A stretch of DNA of 64,000 bases from Hemileia vastatrix (GCA_030280995.1 JASXTE010000007.1:13751001-13815000), one strand, 5' to 3'; shown: positions 12,214 through 23,524, numbered from the stretch's first letter. Made by a program: numbers and translations. Notes: generated from the letters alone by a model not told the origin.

Positions 12214-12829
12214 TAAAAAAATTTTTTATTAAACTGATCACTTAACTACCAGGACTTAATGTCAACTGAAGTAATTGAATATGAATTTTTATTAAAAAAA
12301 ATTTATTGTCAGGACAATTTGTCAACTGGAACAAATAAAATTTAAATTAATCAGGACAAAATGTCAACTGAAAATTGTAATAATTAATATTAAAATATAA
12401 TTATTTATTACTTCTGGGACTAAGAACACTATTGCTCTATTATTTTCAACCAGGAAAAATAAATAAAAAATATAATAATAAAATTAAATCCAAATTACCA
12501 GACACCCCCCCCTGTAAAATGAGCAAATTAATGCCACTTACAGAGTGCTGAGTAAAAGGAAAATACGTAGCAAATGAAAAGTGCAAAGTAACCCACAAAT
12601 AGTAATATCAATAATTACCGCAATATATATGATGTTTAGTCAATATATGAACCTAATTTTTGGAGCGTGGTTCGATTCCCGTTCGCAGCAAAAATTTCTG
12701 TCACGTGACATATGACGTTTGTCGTTTTTGTCGCTCTCTCGTCCTTACAGGTACTCGAATGCTGATGGTTCCTTTGATTTACGCCCTCAAATCACGATGC
12801 GCTGTCGATAATTTGGGAAGGCCTCCAAT
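12214..12829 (-). other. Internal non-coding part of gypsy H (deleted gag region)
   Basis: AT-rich sequence occupies the place of gag, protease and N-terminal RT. It contains three spaced copies of a CAGGAC...TGTCAACTG word (12255-12375). Beside the 5' LTR the element strand reads ATTGGAGGCCTTCCC, a primer-binding-site-like sequence two bases inside the LTR. An isolated Pol III B-box-like GGTTCGATTCC sits near 12670. Confidence 0.55.
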
Positions 12830-13638
12830 TGTCAAGGGGTCCTCTTGGTCTAGAAGATTTTATTTGAGGTTATACGAGGAGTTTTGGAATTTAATGGACT
12901 CTCAAAGGTAAGGTACGTATTTCTTGATCAAGGATAATGACTTTACTCAATGATAAGAGGTAGTATGTATATATTAATATATTTTATAGCTTAGAAATAC
13001 GTGAATGTAACTAATAGTGTTATAAAAGTATAAGAATAATTTGTTTATTGTAAATAAGTAAATAAGTAAGTAGTTTTTGGAATGAATCAAAAGGACAAAA
13101 AGGTAGGGCCTTTTATAGGCAATATGTGAGAGAAAAGAACACCGAATTTACACCTCCTAATACAAGAGTGTGAGAGAGAGAAAACTTAATTAAAGAGAGT
13201 ATGTGAAATAATAAGATTAAGACTAAATAGTGCGTAAATAAAAGTATTTATTTTATTTGAAATAAAACTCTGAACCCTTTAGTCCGTCACATTTTAGTGT
13301 AAGAACATTTGATTTGAAATATAGAATCAATATAATCTAATTAAAGGAATTTGAAAAAAAAGTATTTTTTTCTTTTTATAATTTTATATATTTTTTAATA
13401 CTAATTTTTATTCCCATCTCATCTGTATTATTGAGCACGGTGTTTGGGAGTAAAAATATATGTGGGACAATTACTTATTTTTATTAATTAATTACTTAGT
13501 GTACTTAGTTAGTTCATTGTACTTAATACATAAGTATTTAATAAATAATTAATTATTAATAAGGATCTAAAAGGAGTGGCTTCACCTCAGTAAGATAATT
13601 AATTATTTTACTGGGTAAGTCTAGTAGCCTGGATGACA
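12830..13638 (-). repeat. 5' LTR of gypsy element H
   Basis: It matches 8851-9659 over 809 bases with about a dozen differences and ends TTGACA in element orientation, adjacent to the primer-site-like ATTGGAGGCC. Confidence 0.88.
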
Positions 13639-13643
13639 GATAG

Positions 13644-14520
13644 GCTTCATAAGTATCTTCAGCTAACAGAATAGTAGATTCAAATAAATCTATCCCTAAT
13701 ACTGACTCTGATTTTCAAAATTGCACAGAAACTTGAAAACTGATGATGAAATTTCCAACAAGAGGGAGATAAAAGCCTATATAATCAAAGGAATCTCAAA
13801 GGATAAATGAAGTAAACATTATGATATTCTTTATGAAATAAATAAAAGTTAAATTATAAAAAAGGGCTCAACTTTATTGGTCAATATCTCAGAAACCACT
13901 GAACCAAATTCAAATCGGTTTACTGGAAATAAAAGATAGGCTTCAGAAGTATCTTCAGCTAAAAGGACAGTTGATTCAAATAAACCTAACCCTAATTCTG
14001 ACTCTTCTTTTTAAATTTGCACAGAGACTTGAAATGTGATGATTAAAGGTCCAAAAAGAGGGAGATAAAAGCCTATATAATACTCAAATAAGAGTTTCAG
14101 AATCTTTATTCTCTCATTATGCAATATAAAAACATGCAATAAGATAAGTGAAATATGGAAAAAAAACTCAACTTCAAAGGTCAAAATATCAGCAACCAAC
14201 AAAACTAATTCAAACCTGTTTTTGGGAAATGAGATATAGGCTTCAGAAGAATCTTCAGTTAAAGGACATTTGATTTAAATAAGCCTAAACCTTACCTGTT
14301 ACATAAAAAATGAAACAAAAAAGTTAAATTGAGAAAAAAGACTCAACCTTAATGGTCAATATCTCAGCAACCACTTAACCAAATTCAAATCTGTTTTTAG
14401 GAAATGAAATGTATCTTTTAGGAGAATCTTAAGTAAAATGAACAATAGATTTGAATAAACCTAACCCTAATTCCAAGTCTGATTTTCAAAATTTTACAAA
14501 AACTTGAAAAGTGGTAATGA
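13644..14520 (+). repeat. Diverged tandem repeats around the H insertion site
   Basis: Successive units carry GGCTCAAC...TCAATATCTCAG...CCACTGAACCAAATTC, then GGAAATRARAGATAGGCTTC, then CCTAACCCTAATTC. Units start near 8766 (left of H), 13860, 14157 and 14335, with spacing uneven at roughly 180 to 300 bases. H landed within the first unit. No coding capacity is seen. Confidence 0.7.
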
Positions 14521-16006
14521 AGATGAGAACAAAAGGAGTTTAATAAGTTCACTTTTATCCAGATAAGAGTCATACATATATTTAAGTATGAATTTTTTAT
14601 AGAAGGAATGAGATATCATATAGGCATGAAAAAAAGGAGATGAAGCTTACCTTAATTGAAAAGTAAGAAAAATTGAATGAGAAAAATTGATGTTGGAATT
14701 GTGGGAAAATTGAATATGGAGTAAGTGAAATGTGTGAAGAATGAGCAATGTATGTGTTTTAATGACATGGAACCAAAAAAAAGTGAAATAGGGGAAAGGG
14801 GGGATAATGACCATTCCAAGGAGGGATAAAGAGTAGGGTGATGGAGCTAAAAAAGAAAGTAAAGAGGGAGAGAAAAAAAGGTTAATTATACAATAAAAAT
14901 TAAAAATAACCACTTACAAAAAAAAATTAGATACAAAAAAGAAAAAAAACAGAAAAAAAACAAAAAAACCATAATTAGAAATCAAAAAACAAAAAAAATG
15001 AATCAAATGACTTACCTGGAGAGATGAGATGAGAAAATGAATAAAACCAAATTTTTTGAGGGATGTTTGAGGAGAGGATAGGATATGAAGGATGAATAAA
15101 AAAAAGAAACAGTGAAAAATTATGTGATTGCAGAAAATATGCAATTTCATGTTGAGCTGGTGAATGAAAACAAATGAGACATCTAAAAAAGAGACATTCA
15201 GCATAATTTCAAAATAAAAATGAATATTCAAAAAAAAAACACCAAACCAAGTGAATAAAACACACAAGTTGAAAATCTGGAGAGTATGGAAAAATTTTTT
15301 TAAAAGTGTTGTGTTTCAAAATGTTGGAGGGTGATTGGCATAATGACAGAGTCTCTGCTGGTAAAAAAAATATTTTTTGATTGAAGGGAAGAGAAAGCTG
15401 TTTCAGGTCTGGGATCCTCTTCTTCATAAAGATCATTGAAAAGACATATAAGCTAAAGTTTTTTCCAAACCTGGGTCAGAATCAGAGTCAGCAGCTAAAA
15501 CTAAAGTGATAGCATTCATAGCTTAGTGAAGTTGCTTCCTAGTAGAGAGATGCTTTATTATTGTCAGTAGAAGGTTTAGGTAATGAGTGGGAAGTGGAAA
15601 TTCACCACCAAATGAGCTTGTGGGGTATGTAGATAGAAAAAAAATTTTATGTGTTTGCCACCAAAAATTAAGTAGCATAGAGTGAAGAGACACATAAGGA
15701 TGAGAAAAAAATTTATGTGTTTGCCACCAAAATCAAGCAGCAAAGAGTGAAGAGACACATAAAGATGTCATCTGCAATTATATGTCATGTGACTTGCTTA
15801 AAAATCAATCATGGATATAATGAGTTTGGGATCAGGAATTAGGAATGGAAATTGGGGTATGAGAGGTGAGATAATGCATTATTGTGTAATCCTTATCCAC
15901 TAGCCCTGGGGCTAGTGGATAAGAATTATCCGTAATTAATAATGTCGGATTCTGGCAAAAAAAATTCCTGATCCCTAATTGCGGATCCCTGAACATTGAT
16001 ACCCCC
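14521..16006. other. Right subterminal region of the inner DNA element
   Basis: AT-rich DNA with long A runs. It includes a short tandem duplication of about 66 bases (15640-15770, GTGTTTGCCACCAAAA units), a splice-donor-like word CTTACCTGGAGAGATGAG on the minus strand (15011), also present in the outer element at 17263, and a stem CTAGCCCTGGGGCTAG at 15901-15916. Minus-strand ORFs here have no recognisable motif. Confidence 0.5.
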
Positions 16007-17491
16007 TAATCATTATTTTGTTTTTTACACAAAACATTTTCACCTACTCTGATTATCAACAGAAACAGAGTCTTGAGATCCCAAGTAGGCCCACTAAAGT
16101 TAATGGAAATATTTGAATACACAACTTTTATCTTAAAGTATTGAATAAAACTAGATTTACTATTCTGAATAGTTTGATATAGATCCACCATCTGCAGCAA
16201 GAACTATAAAACAAATTTAAAAAAAATGAATAGATGATAAATTGACTTGAAGGAGTTTAATGTGTGAAAATGGATTCAGGAGAGCAATGACTAACTCTGC
16301 TCATAGTGCATGGATGGGAATGTCAATTTGAAACCTTTGCATTTTTGTTAAATTGATTAAAAATGTACTCTCTGACATCATTTGTCACTGCTGCTACCAT
16401 CACTTTATTTTCTTGAGAAGGAATAGCAAGCAATGTATCATTCTACAACAATCATGCACTATTTGATAATTTTTTGTGTGAGCCATCTCCCATCAAGCTT
16501 GTATACATATATACATGTTCTTTGCTTACCATATATATTAAAATTTGTTTATCACCTTTTTTGCATAAATTTTTTATCTTATATGACATTAAGCAAGTCC
16601 TAAAATAAAAGTACATAAAAAAATTAAATTAAATAATCAGTGTGTACATTCTGTTGAAATTTTTGTGCTATTGAGATGTAAAAAAAAGCCCATGCTCTTT
16701 TTCACAAACCCTCTACAAACCAAAACAACATATTTGTTCAAATTTTCAGTTCAGTTTGATAAAGGTTTACCAGAATCATATTTCAAAGAACTTGAGTTTG
16801 TAGAACCATAAACTTTCCCAGGTAAGTGGAGGGGGAGAGGTGGAGGTGGGTTGGAGGTGAGGTGGGGGAGGGTAAAGGTACTCCAGCTAAGCAGCTTCTC
16901 TGCTTGGCTGGGGTTTCCAAGGCAAGAGGAGGGTGTGGAGGTGGGGTGGTGGTGAGGAGGGGGGAGGGTAAAGGTACCCTAGCTAGGCAGGAAAGCTACC
17001 TGGCTGGGGTTTCAGAGGCAAGTAAGGTGGGGGAGAAGTGGGGGGCATAAAATACCCCATTCAGGCAGGGGGAGAGGTGGGAGGCAGCCAAGGAGGAGTG
17101 GGAGGGGGGATGTTGGAGGGGGGGAAAAAAAAAGGAAAAAAATTAGTCTAACTTTGAAAACCAAAAAAAGCACTTACAGAATAAAGAAAGAAAGAAGAAA
17201 AAGAAAAAGAAAAGAAAAAAAATAAGAATTAGTAAATATAAAAATAAAAATGAAAATATGACTTACCTGGAGAGATGAGTTAAGAAAGGATGATGCTGAC
17301 AAATCAGTGAAATGAGACATTATGGTGAAATCAGCACTTTTGGTTGAGAAAGTGCAGATTTGAGTGAAGTAAGTCACTTATCTGATTTTGAAATCCATTA
17401 GTGTTGGGGCTAGTGTGTTTTGGAAATTTGCACTTAAATAAGTGTGGACTTGGTCAAATTTAAGTGCAGATTTTCCAGAACTGACACCCCC
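16007..17491. other. Right part of the outer DNA element
   Basis: The first 800 bases are AT-rich with nothing I recognise. From 16815 to about 17075 there is a strongly G-rich block of two to three imperfect 110-base units (GGAGGGTAAAGGTAC, CTGGCTGGGGTTTC). The last 230 bases are the long subterminal repeat ending CCAGAACTGACACCCCC, with related copies at 3841 and 43800-43990. Confidence 0.55.
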
Positions 17492-17692
17492 TATTTATTC
17501 TTTTTTTCTAAACTTTATAATTGAGAGTATCAAGTAAATGAAAAATGAAAAGAGAAGCAATTAAAAAATCTCAGAATAAATAAAAACTGAAATAACTTTT
17601 TAAAAAGAAGAAAATCAAGATAAAAACTAAAGGAGTGGGAAGAGGACTGAAAGAGAAAAAATAAAAATAATATAGAGAAAGTAAGTACCACA

Positions 17693-17904
17693 CACCACAA
17701 AAAATCATCTGGCACCTGCTAAAAGGTGCCATTTGCTCAATCCAATTGTGATTCAAGAATTACACAGACTTGATGCCAGACAAGCTGGAATGCTCAGTGT
17801 ACAGTGCACAGAATTCTCAGAAGCATTACATCTAAGCTAAAACTGAATCAAATCAAAGATAGGGACTGGTACCTGTGATCAGGTGCCCACATTTTTTTCT
17901 GGTG
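17693..17904. mobile_element. Short MITE family, copy 1 (upstream of SmF)
   Basis: About 212 bases bounded by CACCACAAAAAA...GGCACCTGC and its inverted counterpart GGTACCTGTGATCAGG...TTTTTTTCTGGTG. It is closely similar to 52641-52854 and more distantly to 54320-54501. All three copies lie within about 1.2 kb of a host gene. Confidence 0.7.
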
Positions 17905-18416
17905 ATATGACCAATAAAAAAGTAAAAATAACACACACCATCAAAGTAAAAATGTGAAAAACCTGAAAAGAGAATAAAAGAGAAGGGAGGGGAAGGAAAA
18001 AAGGGACAATTAAAGAACTGACCTGGAAATGGACTGCAAGACAGTTGCGTGACATGGACTCCCGCACGGTGTCGTGTTTCTTTGCGGGACATCGCCACCC
18101 GAAGTGCAAGCGTGACAGTTTTACCTGCAGTGTATCTTACTTGGTGTGAAGTGTTTTTTCCCTGTGCGACTAGACAATCTATCAAAAACTTATGTCTACC
18201 CCTTCCCTAGCATATACCCAATACATCTTTCGGCGTAGTGAATGGAGGTTTATGTGTTACTGTGAACAATCTATTATTTCTGTTTATTCAACATTTGAAA
18301 ACGCAAAATGCATAGAGCATCTCAACTGGCAATTTTTTTTTGGCTACCAACCAATTTGTTCTGCTTAAAGCGCGTCGAACCCACTGTTGTTGGCGCCAGC
18401 TATCAAGAGGAAAACA
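17905..18416 (+). promoter_or_regulatory. 5' flank and presumed promoter of the SmF gene
   Basis: About 500 bases between a MITE and the SmF start. The sequence is noticeably richer in G+C than the surrounding repeats (GCGGGACATCGCC, GCGCGTCGAACCC), as is common for promoters of expressed fungal genes. No specific binding site can be named. Confidence 0.35.
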
Positions 18417-19232
18417 ATGACCGTAAGATTGCACGATTTCCCCATAGTGAAAGTCACAGAATTATTTTATTTTGACTCTCATTATTCTTTTCTACGTTTT
18501 TTTTTTGGTTTAGGTTCAACCTGTCAATCCAAAGGTTCGGCTCAGTCCGCTTTCATTTTGCAATTTACTATCACTTTTATTCTATCTACAAGAACCTCCT
18601 TTGATCAAAATACAAAACATGTGTTCATTATACAATTGCCTCTTTCCCTTAATGGCTATGTTTCCATGATGCTTGGTATATGTGGTTAACCATTTATTAT
18701 TTCTCTCCCCCTTTTTTCATTTAAATGTCAAGCCTTTTCTGCAAGACTTGACCGGGAAAGAATGTATGGTTCGACTAAAATGGGGAATGGAGTATAAAGG
18801 CTACTTGGTTAGCGTGGATAATTACATGAATCTCCAGGTTTGTGAACATTTAGCGCTCTTTTAATTTTAGGGGATGTAAAGGTTAACGAAATAAGTAATC
18901 TGCAACTTTTATGCTGATTGCGTTTATTGTGATTTAATTCAATTTTCTTTAGCTTGCAAATACCGAAGAATATCAAAATGGTCAGCCTGTGGGATCACTT
19001 GGAGAAGTTTTTATCAGGTTAGTAATCACAACTCTTTTTTTTTTTCTCTTTTCCTCAAAATGTTATATGATAGATATTAACCGTATAATTTCAATTTCTG
19101 ATCGGGATGAAGATGCAACAACGTTTTATACGTAGGTAGCATTGTACTTTTTTTAATGCAAGGCTCAATGCTCACTCGCCTAAAATAACCTACGTCTACA
19201 TTTGCAAAAAGGTTCGCGTCATTTCCGAATAA
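18417..19232 (+). CDS. SNRPF: Small nuclear ribonucleoprotein SmF (Sm-like core protein)
   Basis: This is the F subunit of the heptameric Sm ring that binds U1, U2, U4 and U5 snRNAs in the nucleus for pre-mRNA splicing. Six exons join cleanly: 18417-18422, 18514-18534, 18733-18837, 18953-19017, 19113-19131 and 19212-19232, all with GT-AG introns, giving 78 residues, the usual size. Sm1 holds [20 protein letters not shown] and Sm2 holds GEVFIRCNNVLY. The N-terminal [13 protein letters not shown] is diagnostic of SmF rather than other Sm proteins. The first exon encodes only Met-Thr, and the last two exons are 19 and 21 bases, so automated predictors could miss them. The end (VRVISE) depends on the inferred last intron. 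It is the only clearly intact host gene in the left half of the window. Confidence 0.93.
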
Positions 19233-19681
19233 TTAAATTAATGATTTAATTTTGGAGACTGCCATTATAACGGAAGACTTGCCAGTGCGATGAGAAGCTA
19301 AATTCTCAGAACGTTTTTTTTTTCTTGCTGTAAAGGCAAGTCGATAAATTTTAGAAAATGTTCCAATGAAGAGGCCAGTTATGAAATTCGCGGATCAACA
19401 ATGATGGACTACTAATCCATCAGACCTGGTAGTTTACAGATTCGTCCGTGTTTGACAAAATCTACTTTGATTACTTGATTACTCGTCCCACAAAGACTTA
19501 TCTGTATAAATGTGCAATAATGAGATGTGCTAAGTCCATGGACTTTTCCTCCAATTTGACATGATCTACCTCTAAGTAAACTTTGATCTAATCACTAGAT
19601 CCATCAGTGCAGAGATGGGTAAGCATTTTGATTTGCCATTCCACTTAGCATTAAAAAGTAATTTGAAATGAGTTGAATTTT
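19233..19681. other. Intergenic DNA 3' of SmF
   Basis: About 450 bases with mixed composition, presumably including the SmF 3' UTR. No ORF, RNA gene or repeat could be supported. Confidence 0.4.
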
Positions 19682-19846
19682 TTTTTTACACAGTCTCGCT
19701 CCACTAGGAGCATGAAGGGACAGGAGAACCATAAGTGACTACATAGACAGGGTGAGGTACAAGTAGAGGCAGAAGACAGGGTAATGGAAAGGGGACAATT
19801 AATTAAGAGTTATTGAGAAAGTGAAAGTGGGAGGTTATTTGGGAAG
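19682..19846 (-). mobile_element. 5'-truncated LINE tail with target duplication
   Basis: About 165 bases resembling the 3' end of the LINE at 49691 onward (T run, then CTCGCTCCACTAGGAGCATGAAGG versus CTCACCCAACTAGGGGCATGAAGG). The minus-strand poly(A) appears as a T run at the left. TGAGTTGAATTT flanks both sides (19669-19680 and 19847-19858), the expected target duplication of target-primed insertion. Confidence 0.8.
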
Positions 19847-19859
19847 TGAGTTGAATTTT

Positions 19860-20637
19860 GTAAAACTGGAAACTAAGTACCAAGACTCCAAAAAATTTAG
19901 CTAAACAAGATAAGAAAGAAGAAGCTTGATTAGGTGTCGAGACAATTTTCAGATATTGTGAACAGTATCAGACCAACTTTGTGAAATATTTTCATAACTC
20001 ACCTCATTATAAACTCAGGGTAACCTTAGACCGATTAGAGTCAAAGTTCAAAATAATTTGATTCACACTGTTTTCAGAAGGATATATGTTGTATGTGAAA
20101 AAACTTCGAAGTAAGTGTCAGATTGGTCGCATGATTGTTTTCGGTGTGGCCTGGTACACTTTCACAATCAGTCTAAAGATATGTCTTATACCTTTATAAA
20201 AAAAACTAGACATGTGCTCAAACTGTTTCTTTACTTTGTAAGAGCTAAAACAAATTCATGTTATTATAGAGTCTGTCCTTTTGTAATAAATCATATATAT
20301 ATATATATATTCGTACCTTGTACCTTTTAATTTTTAATTATGAGTTCTTATGTTTACACGCTTTTCCTAACTCATACTGACCCTTCCTTCTCAGCCCTAT
20401 TAAAATTTATCACAAATTAGATCGATCCTTTCATTTCCTTTTCATTTCATTCTATATATCACTAATTCACCAAAAAGGTTCTTCTATCTTTCCTTCATTA
20501 ATTCTGTTCTTAGCTAATCCTCCCCCTCAGAAAAAAAAAAGAGTAAGGATAGACAAGGAAGAAGGAGGCAAGAATGATAAGAGTTTAGCTCGTTAATTTG
20601 AGCCTGACAAATATTCAAGTTTTTGATCTCCAAAATA
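19860..20637. other. Intergenic AT-rich DNA
   Basis: No gene seen. It contains an (AT)n microsatellite near 20292-20310. Short ORFs on both strands have no recognisable features. Confidence 0.4.
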
Positions 20638-20836
20638 GGGGGTATCAAAGTTAGAAATTTGTAATTATTTAAAAGGTATTTCACAACACAAAAAGAAAAC
20701 CACAAACTTGACATTAATTCTCAGTAAAAAGGTGTTTTGCGGACACAATATAGCATATTTTAAAAAAATATTCATGGTTGATTTGGTGGGAGAAAGAGGT
20801 ATTTTAAAATGGAAGATTTCTAACTTTGTTACCCCC
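20638..20836. mobile_element. 199 bp MITE with GGGGGTATCAAAG ends and TA duplication
   Basis: Terminal inverted repeats GGGGGTATCAAAGTTAGAAA and GGGGGTAACAAAGTTAGAAA match over about 25 bases with two differences. TA occurs at 20636-20637 and 20837-20838. The end motif resembles those of the larger elements at 3841, 5917 and 40023, suggesting a related transposase acts on all. A similar end (GATTTCTATCTTGACACCC) lies at 21006-21024. Confidence 0.8.
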
Positions 20837-21029
20837 TAATATTACTATAACATTTAAATGCCGTAACAATATTTAATAAAGGATGAAAGTAAAAATCTCA
20901 TGTAAGATGGTTCAAAATTTTCTTATATCGACCATATCTTCCATGAAAAACTCTATTTTCCCGGAAAGTTAAGTCAAGTTTATTTCAATTGTGAAATAAT
21001 GGAAGATTTCTATCTTGACACCCTCCAAT

Positions 21030-21146
21030 TGTAGCACGGTGTCAGCCTGTAGAACTCCGGAAAGAACCGGAGAACAGGGGACGCCGCGACTACAGACTAT
21101 ATACATTTGCACACATAACTAAGTATATAGTCCTAGTGACTTAACA
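21030..21146 (-). repeat. 117 bp Ty1/copia LTR
   Basis: It runs TGTTAAGTCACTAG to GCACGGTGTCAGC-type sequence with TG...CA ends in both readings. It lies next to a polypurine tract (minus strand GTGGGGGGA) and the copia pol remnant. The same LTR occurs alone at 49330-49446. Confidence 0.88.
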
Positions 21147-21865
21147 TCCCCCCACTTAGTTATGAAAAACTATACTGATATCCCCCCCATGCAAACATAA
21201 CCAACTCCAAAATGAAAATGAAATGAGAAAAATAAGAGAAAAAGAAAAGAAAAGAAATGTAACACCATCACCACACACAGACATCTTTCCTTCTAAGCAT
21301 TATCAGAGATGGGCCCAGTGATTTTGTGAGTATATCTGCACGCATTTGAGCAGTGGAAACCCATTCCAATGTTGCTCTTTTTAGGAAGAGCTGTTCATTC
21401 ACAATATAAAAACACCTGTCCACATGCTGTATCCTCTTCTTCCCCAGATTATCTTTTGCATTTGCAATTGCTCCTTTGTTGTCACAAAAGATCTTGATTG
21501 GGGGAATATCAGGAAATATGTCTTTAAGAAGATTTGAGATCCAAATGGCATCTTTCATACCACCACCAAGTGCCACATATTCAGCAGTGCATGATGAATC
21601 ACTAACCATCATATACCATCTTGAGGTCCACACAATAGGGCAAGAATTGAGAAGGAGAATATGTCCACTTGGAGCTCTGGAGAATTCTTTGTTGCTCCAG
21701 GTGGAATCAAAAAAAAAGGAGTGAAAGCGGAGAATTTTAGTCAGGATGGATGTGAAGACATAGGTTGGCAGTGTGTTGGCCCTATCTGAGCAGGTGGATT
21801 AGGGCAATCCAGTGAGTGGCAGTAGGTTTGGAGGAGAGTTGTGCCAAAAAAATTGACAGGGAAAG
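21147..21865 (-). pseudogene. Ty1/copia pol 3' remnant (RNase H)
   Basis: The longest open piece (21268-21633) is the copia RNase H C-terminus: CTAEYVALGGGMKDAIWISN, IFCDNKGAIANAKD, and the closing HVDRCFYIVNEQL and ADILTKSLG. Further 5', weaker pieces such as LSSKPTATHWIALIHLLR continue to 21865, with stops, where gypsy G1 begins. The 5' part and 5' LTR are absent from the window. It fits a copia element cut by the later G1 insertion. Confidence 0.87.
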
Positions 21866-23040
21866 TGTCAGCCTAGGTATCCCCAGGACTGATTAATTCT
21901 TATGTTTAAAACAAGATAACCTTAAATACATTAAGCTTATATCTTAAAAATAAGGTTAAAACACTTATATATATGGTTATAATACATATATATACAATTA
22001 TTACACTATTATATGACTTATAATAGTTTAAATAGCTTATCCATAGCCTAATAATACTTATTAAGGTGTTAATGAAGTCATAATATATTTATCTTAAGTG
22101 ATATTAAGTAATTATTGACATACATAAGCTTATATGTATACATAAATCTCATATTCAGTGAAATATGCAGTACATTATGTATATTTAGGTCTATAAGTGG
22201 GTTTTAGCCTCTTAATAGCCTATAACCTTTGTTTTTCTGATTATTTTAGGTCATTTGGACGTATTTAGTGGACTCACAATGCCTACAGAAGCATAAACAT
22301 CTATTTCAGGCACATACACTCAGTTTGGACAACTTAATCTGCTTCCTTGGATGGATATTCACGGATTTAAGGGTTGGGAGGTCATTGCTGGGTTAATATG
22401 GATGCTTGGGGATGTTATTGGGGGCTTGGACATTTCATTTGTTTCCTTTATATGCTTTGGGTTTCATTATATACTCTTTGGATGAGTTATTTTACCTGTT
22501 TCTTTATGGTATCCGCTTTTATCAGTCTATTCTATTTATGGTATGGGTCTGTGGTATCATTAATTGTGATGGAGGGTCCTTACTGGAGGTCTGGGTGTTG
22601 AAACTTCTAGAAGTGGAGGCCATGGGGAGGTGATGGGAAATCACAGTGCTGTAATTGCCGGGTATAGCAGTGACATCATCTGGATTGAAGGTCTGTGCAC
22701 TCCAGTGGATTTTGGTATAAGTAAGGGAGGATTTTGACAGGTTTTAATCATCACTTACTTACTACATATTAAACAAACATTATAAAAAATTATTATCATA
22801 TAGAAATATATTATAAAGCATTTATAAATTGATATTATCTTTATATAAGCTATAACTATATTTTATTATTCTATTTTCCACCACTAGCACACATAAAATC
22901 CAAGTATTGTGAGTTTAAATTGAGAATAACTATTTTATTAGTCTTGCCCTGAGGTTTAATAACTAAATAATTTAACAATAAGTAATAGGACCATTAATAT
23001 TTACTATTAAATCATACTTAGATACTAGCATAAGCTGACA
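21866..23040 (+). repeat. 5' LTR of G1
   Basis: TGTCAGCCTAGGTATCCC to AGCATAAGCTGACA. A 75-codon hydrophobic ORF near 22406 is conserved in the 3' LTR but needs no coding explanation, since the whole LTR is conserved. Confidence 0.87.
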
Positions 23041-23524
23041 ATAGGGGGTCTTTCCTTAGTTATTACTTATTATTTAGTATAAGCCTTAGGACATGATTTT
23101 TACTCTAGTATATCTCAAACAAACCAAATATTTGGGTCTGCAGAACATTAGTGGGTCATCATAACTCAGTGATTGCGGAAAAGAACCCTTATAATAATTT
23201 TACTAATTTTTTAAAAATAAAAATTAGGTATTTACAGTAGTAACTGTACTCAATATAAACCCAATTTCACTTGTTATTCGGTCACCAATATAACACCCAA
23301 TTAAATTGTTATTTGGTCAAAGCTTGGTAAACTAATTATTCACCCTTATAAAGGTCTAGTGAAACTTAATTTATAATTTTGAACAGATTTTTTTGAATTT
23401 TTTATTTAAATAAATAAAGATATAAATTCAGGGTAAGCTCCAGAGCTTTTATTAGTAATTGAATTGCTAATATTTTTTGTCTACTAATTAACATATAGGT
23501 TTTCCCTTTTTTAGACATATAAAA

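Larger units (their letters stand above)
8851..13638 (-). mobile_element. Internally deleted Ty3/gypsy element (H) with GATAG target duplication
   Basis: Two 809 bp LTRs (8851-9659 and 12830-13638) flank an internal region transcribed leftward. GATAG occurs at 8846-8850 and 13639-13643, an exact 5 bp target duplication. A neighbouring tandem-repeat unit at about 13926-13960 provides an unoccupied paralogous site. The LTRs differ at about a dozen positions by eye. The internal part keeps the RT C-terminal portion through the chromodomain-like end, but gag, protease and the RT N-terminus are replaced by about 600 bases of AT-rich sequence. It cannot be autonomous. Confidence 0.9.
5917..16006. 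mobile_element. Inner TA-flanked DNA element nested in the outer one
   Basis: Left end GGGGCTATCAATGTT and right end (reverse complement) GGGGGTATCAATGTT agree, with similarity continuing through GATCYGCAATTA for about 34 bases. TA lies at 5915-5916 and 16007-16008. It contains Myb/SANT-like ORF remnants, a 236 bp MITE and a complete nested gypsy element. Without the gypsy and MITE it is about 5 kb. No transposase is recognisable. Its end motif is clearly related to, but distinct from, that of the outer element. Confidence 0.55.
3841..17491. mobile_element. Outer TA-flanked DNA element, split by a nested element
   Basis: The left end (AGGGTGTCAG type, actually AGGGGTGTCAGTTCTGG) and the right end (reverse complement GGGGGTGTCAGTTCTGG) match, and similarity continues for roughly 180 bases into both subterminal regions (repeated GTGCGGATTT and CAGCACTT words). 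TA sits at 3839-3840 and 17492-17493, as for TA-targeting cut-and-paste elements. Removing the nested element at 5917-16006 leaves about 3.6 kb. The interior holds one Myb/SANT-like ORF remnant and no recognisable transposase, so the superfamily is unassigned. Pairing of these two ends as one insertion is inference. Confidence 0.5.

Noticed and set aside
12660..12700. GGTTCGATTCC resembling a tRNA T-arm or Pol III B box
   Set aside because: No acceptor, D-arm or anticodon arm can be built upstream, and it lies within gypsy H internal sequence.
14647..15436. Several Phe/Leu-rich minus-strand ORFs
   Set aside because: They come from A-rich tracts on the plus strand; composition is biased and no motif is present.
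22374..22633. 75-codon hydrophobic ORFs, also at 30058-30285
   Set aside because: They lie inside LTRs that are conserved along their whole length, so open frames need no coding explanation.
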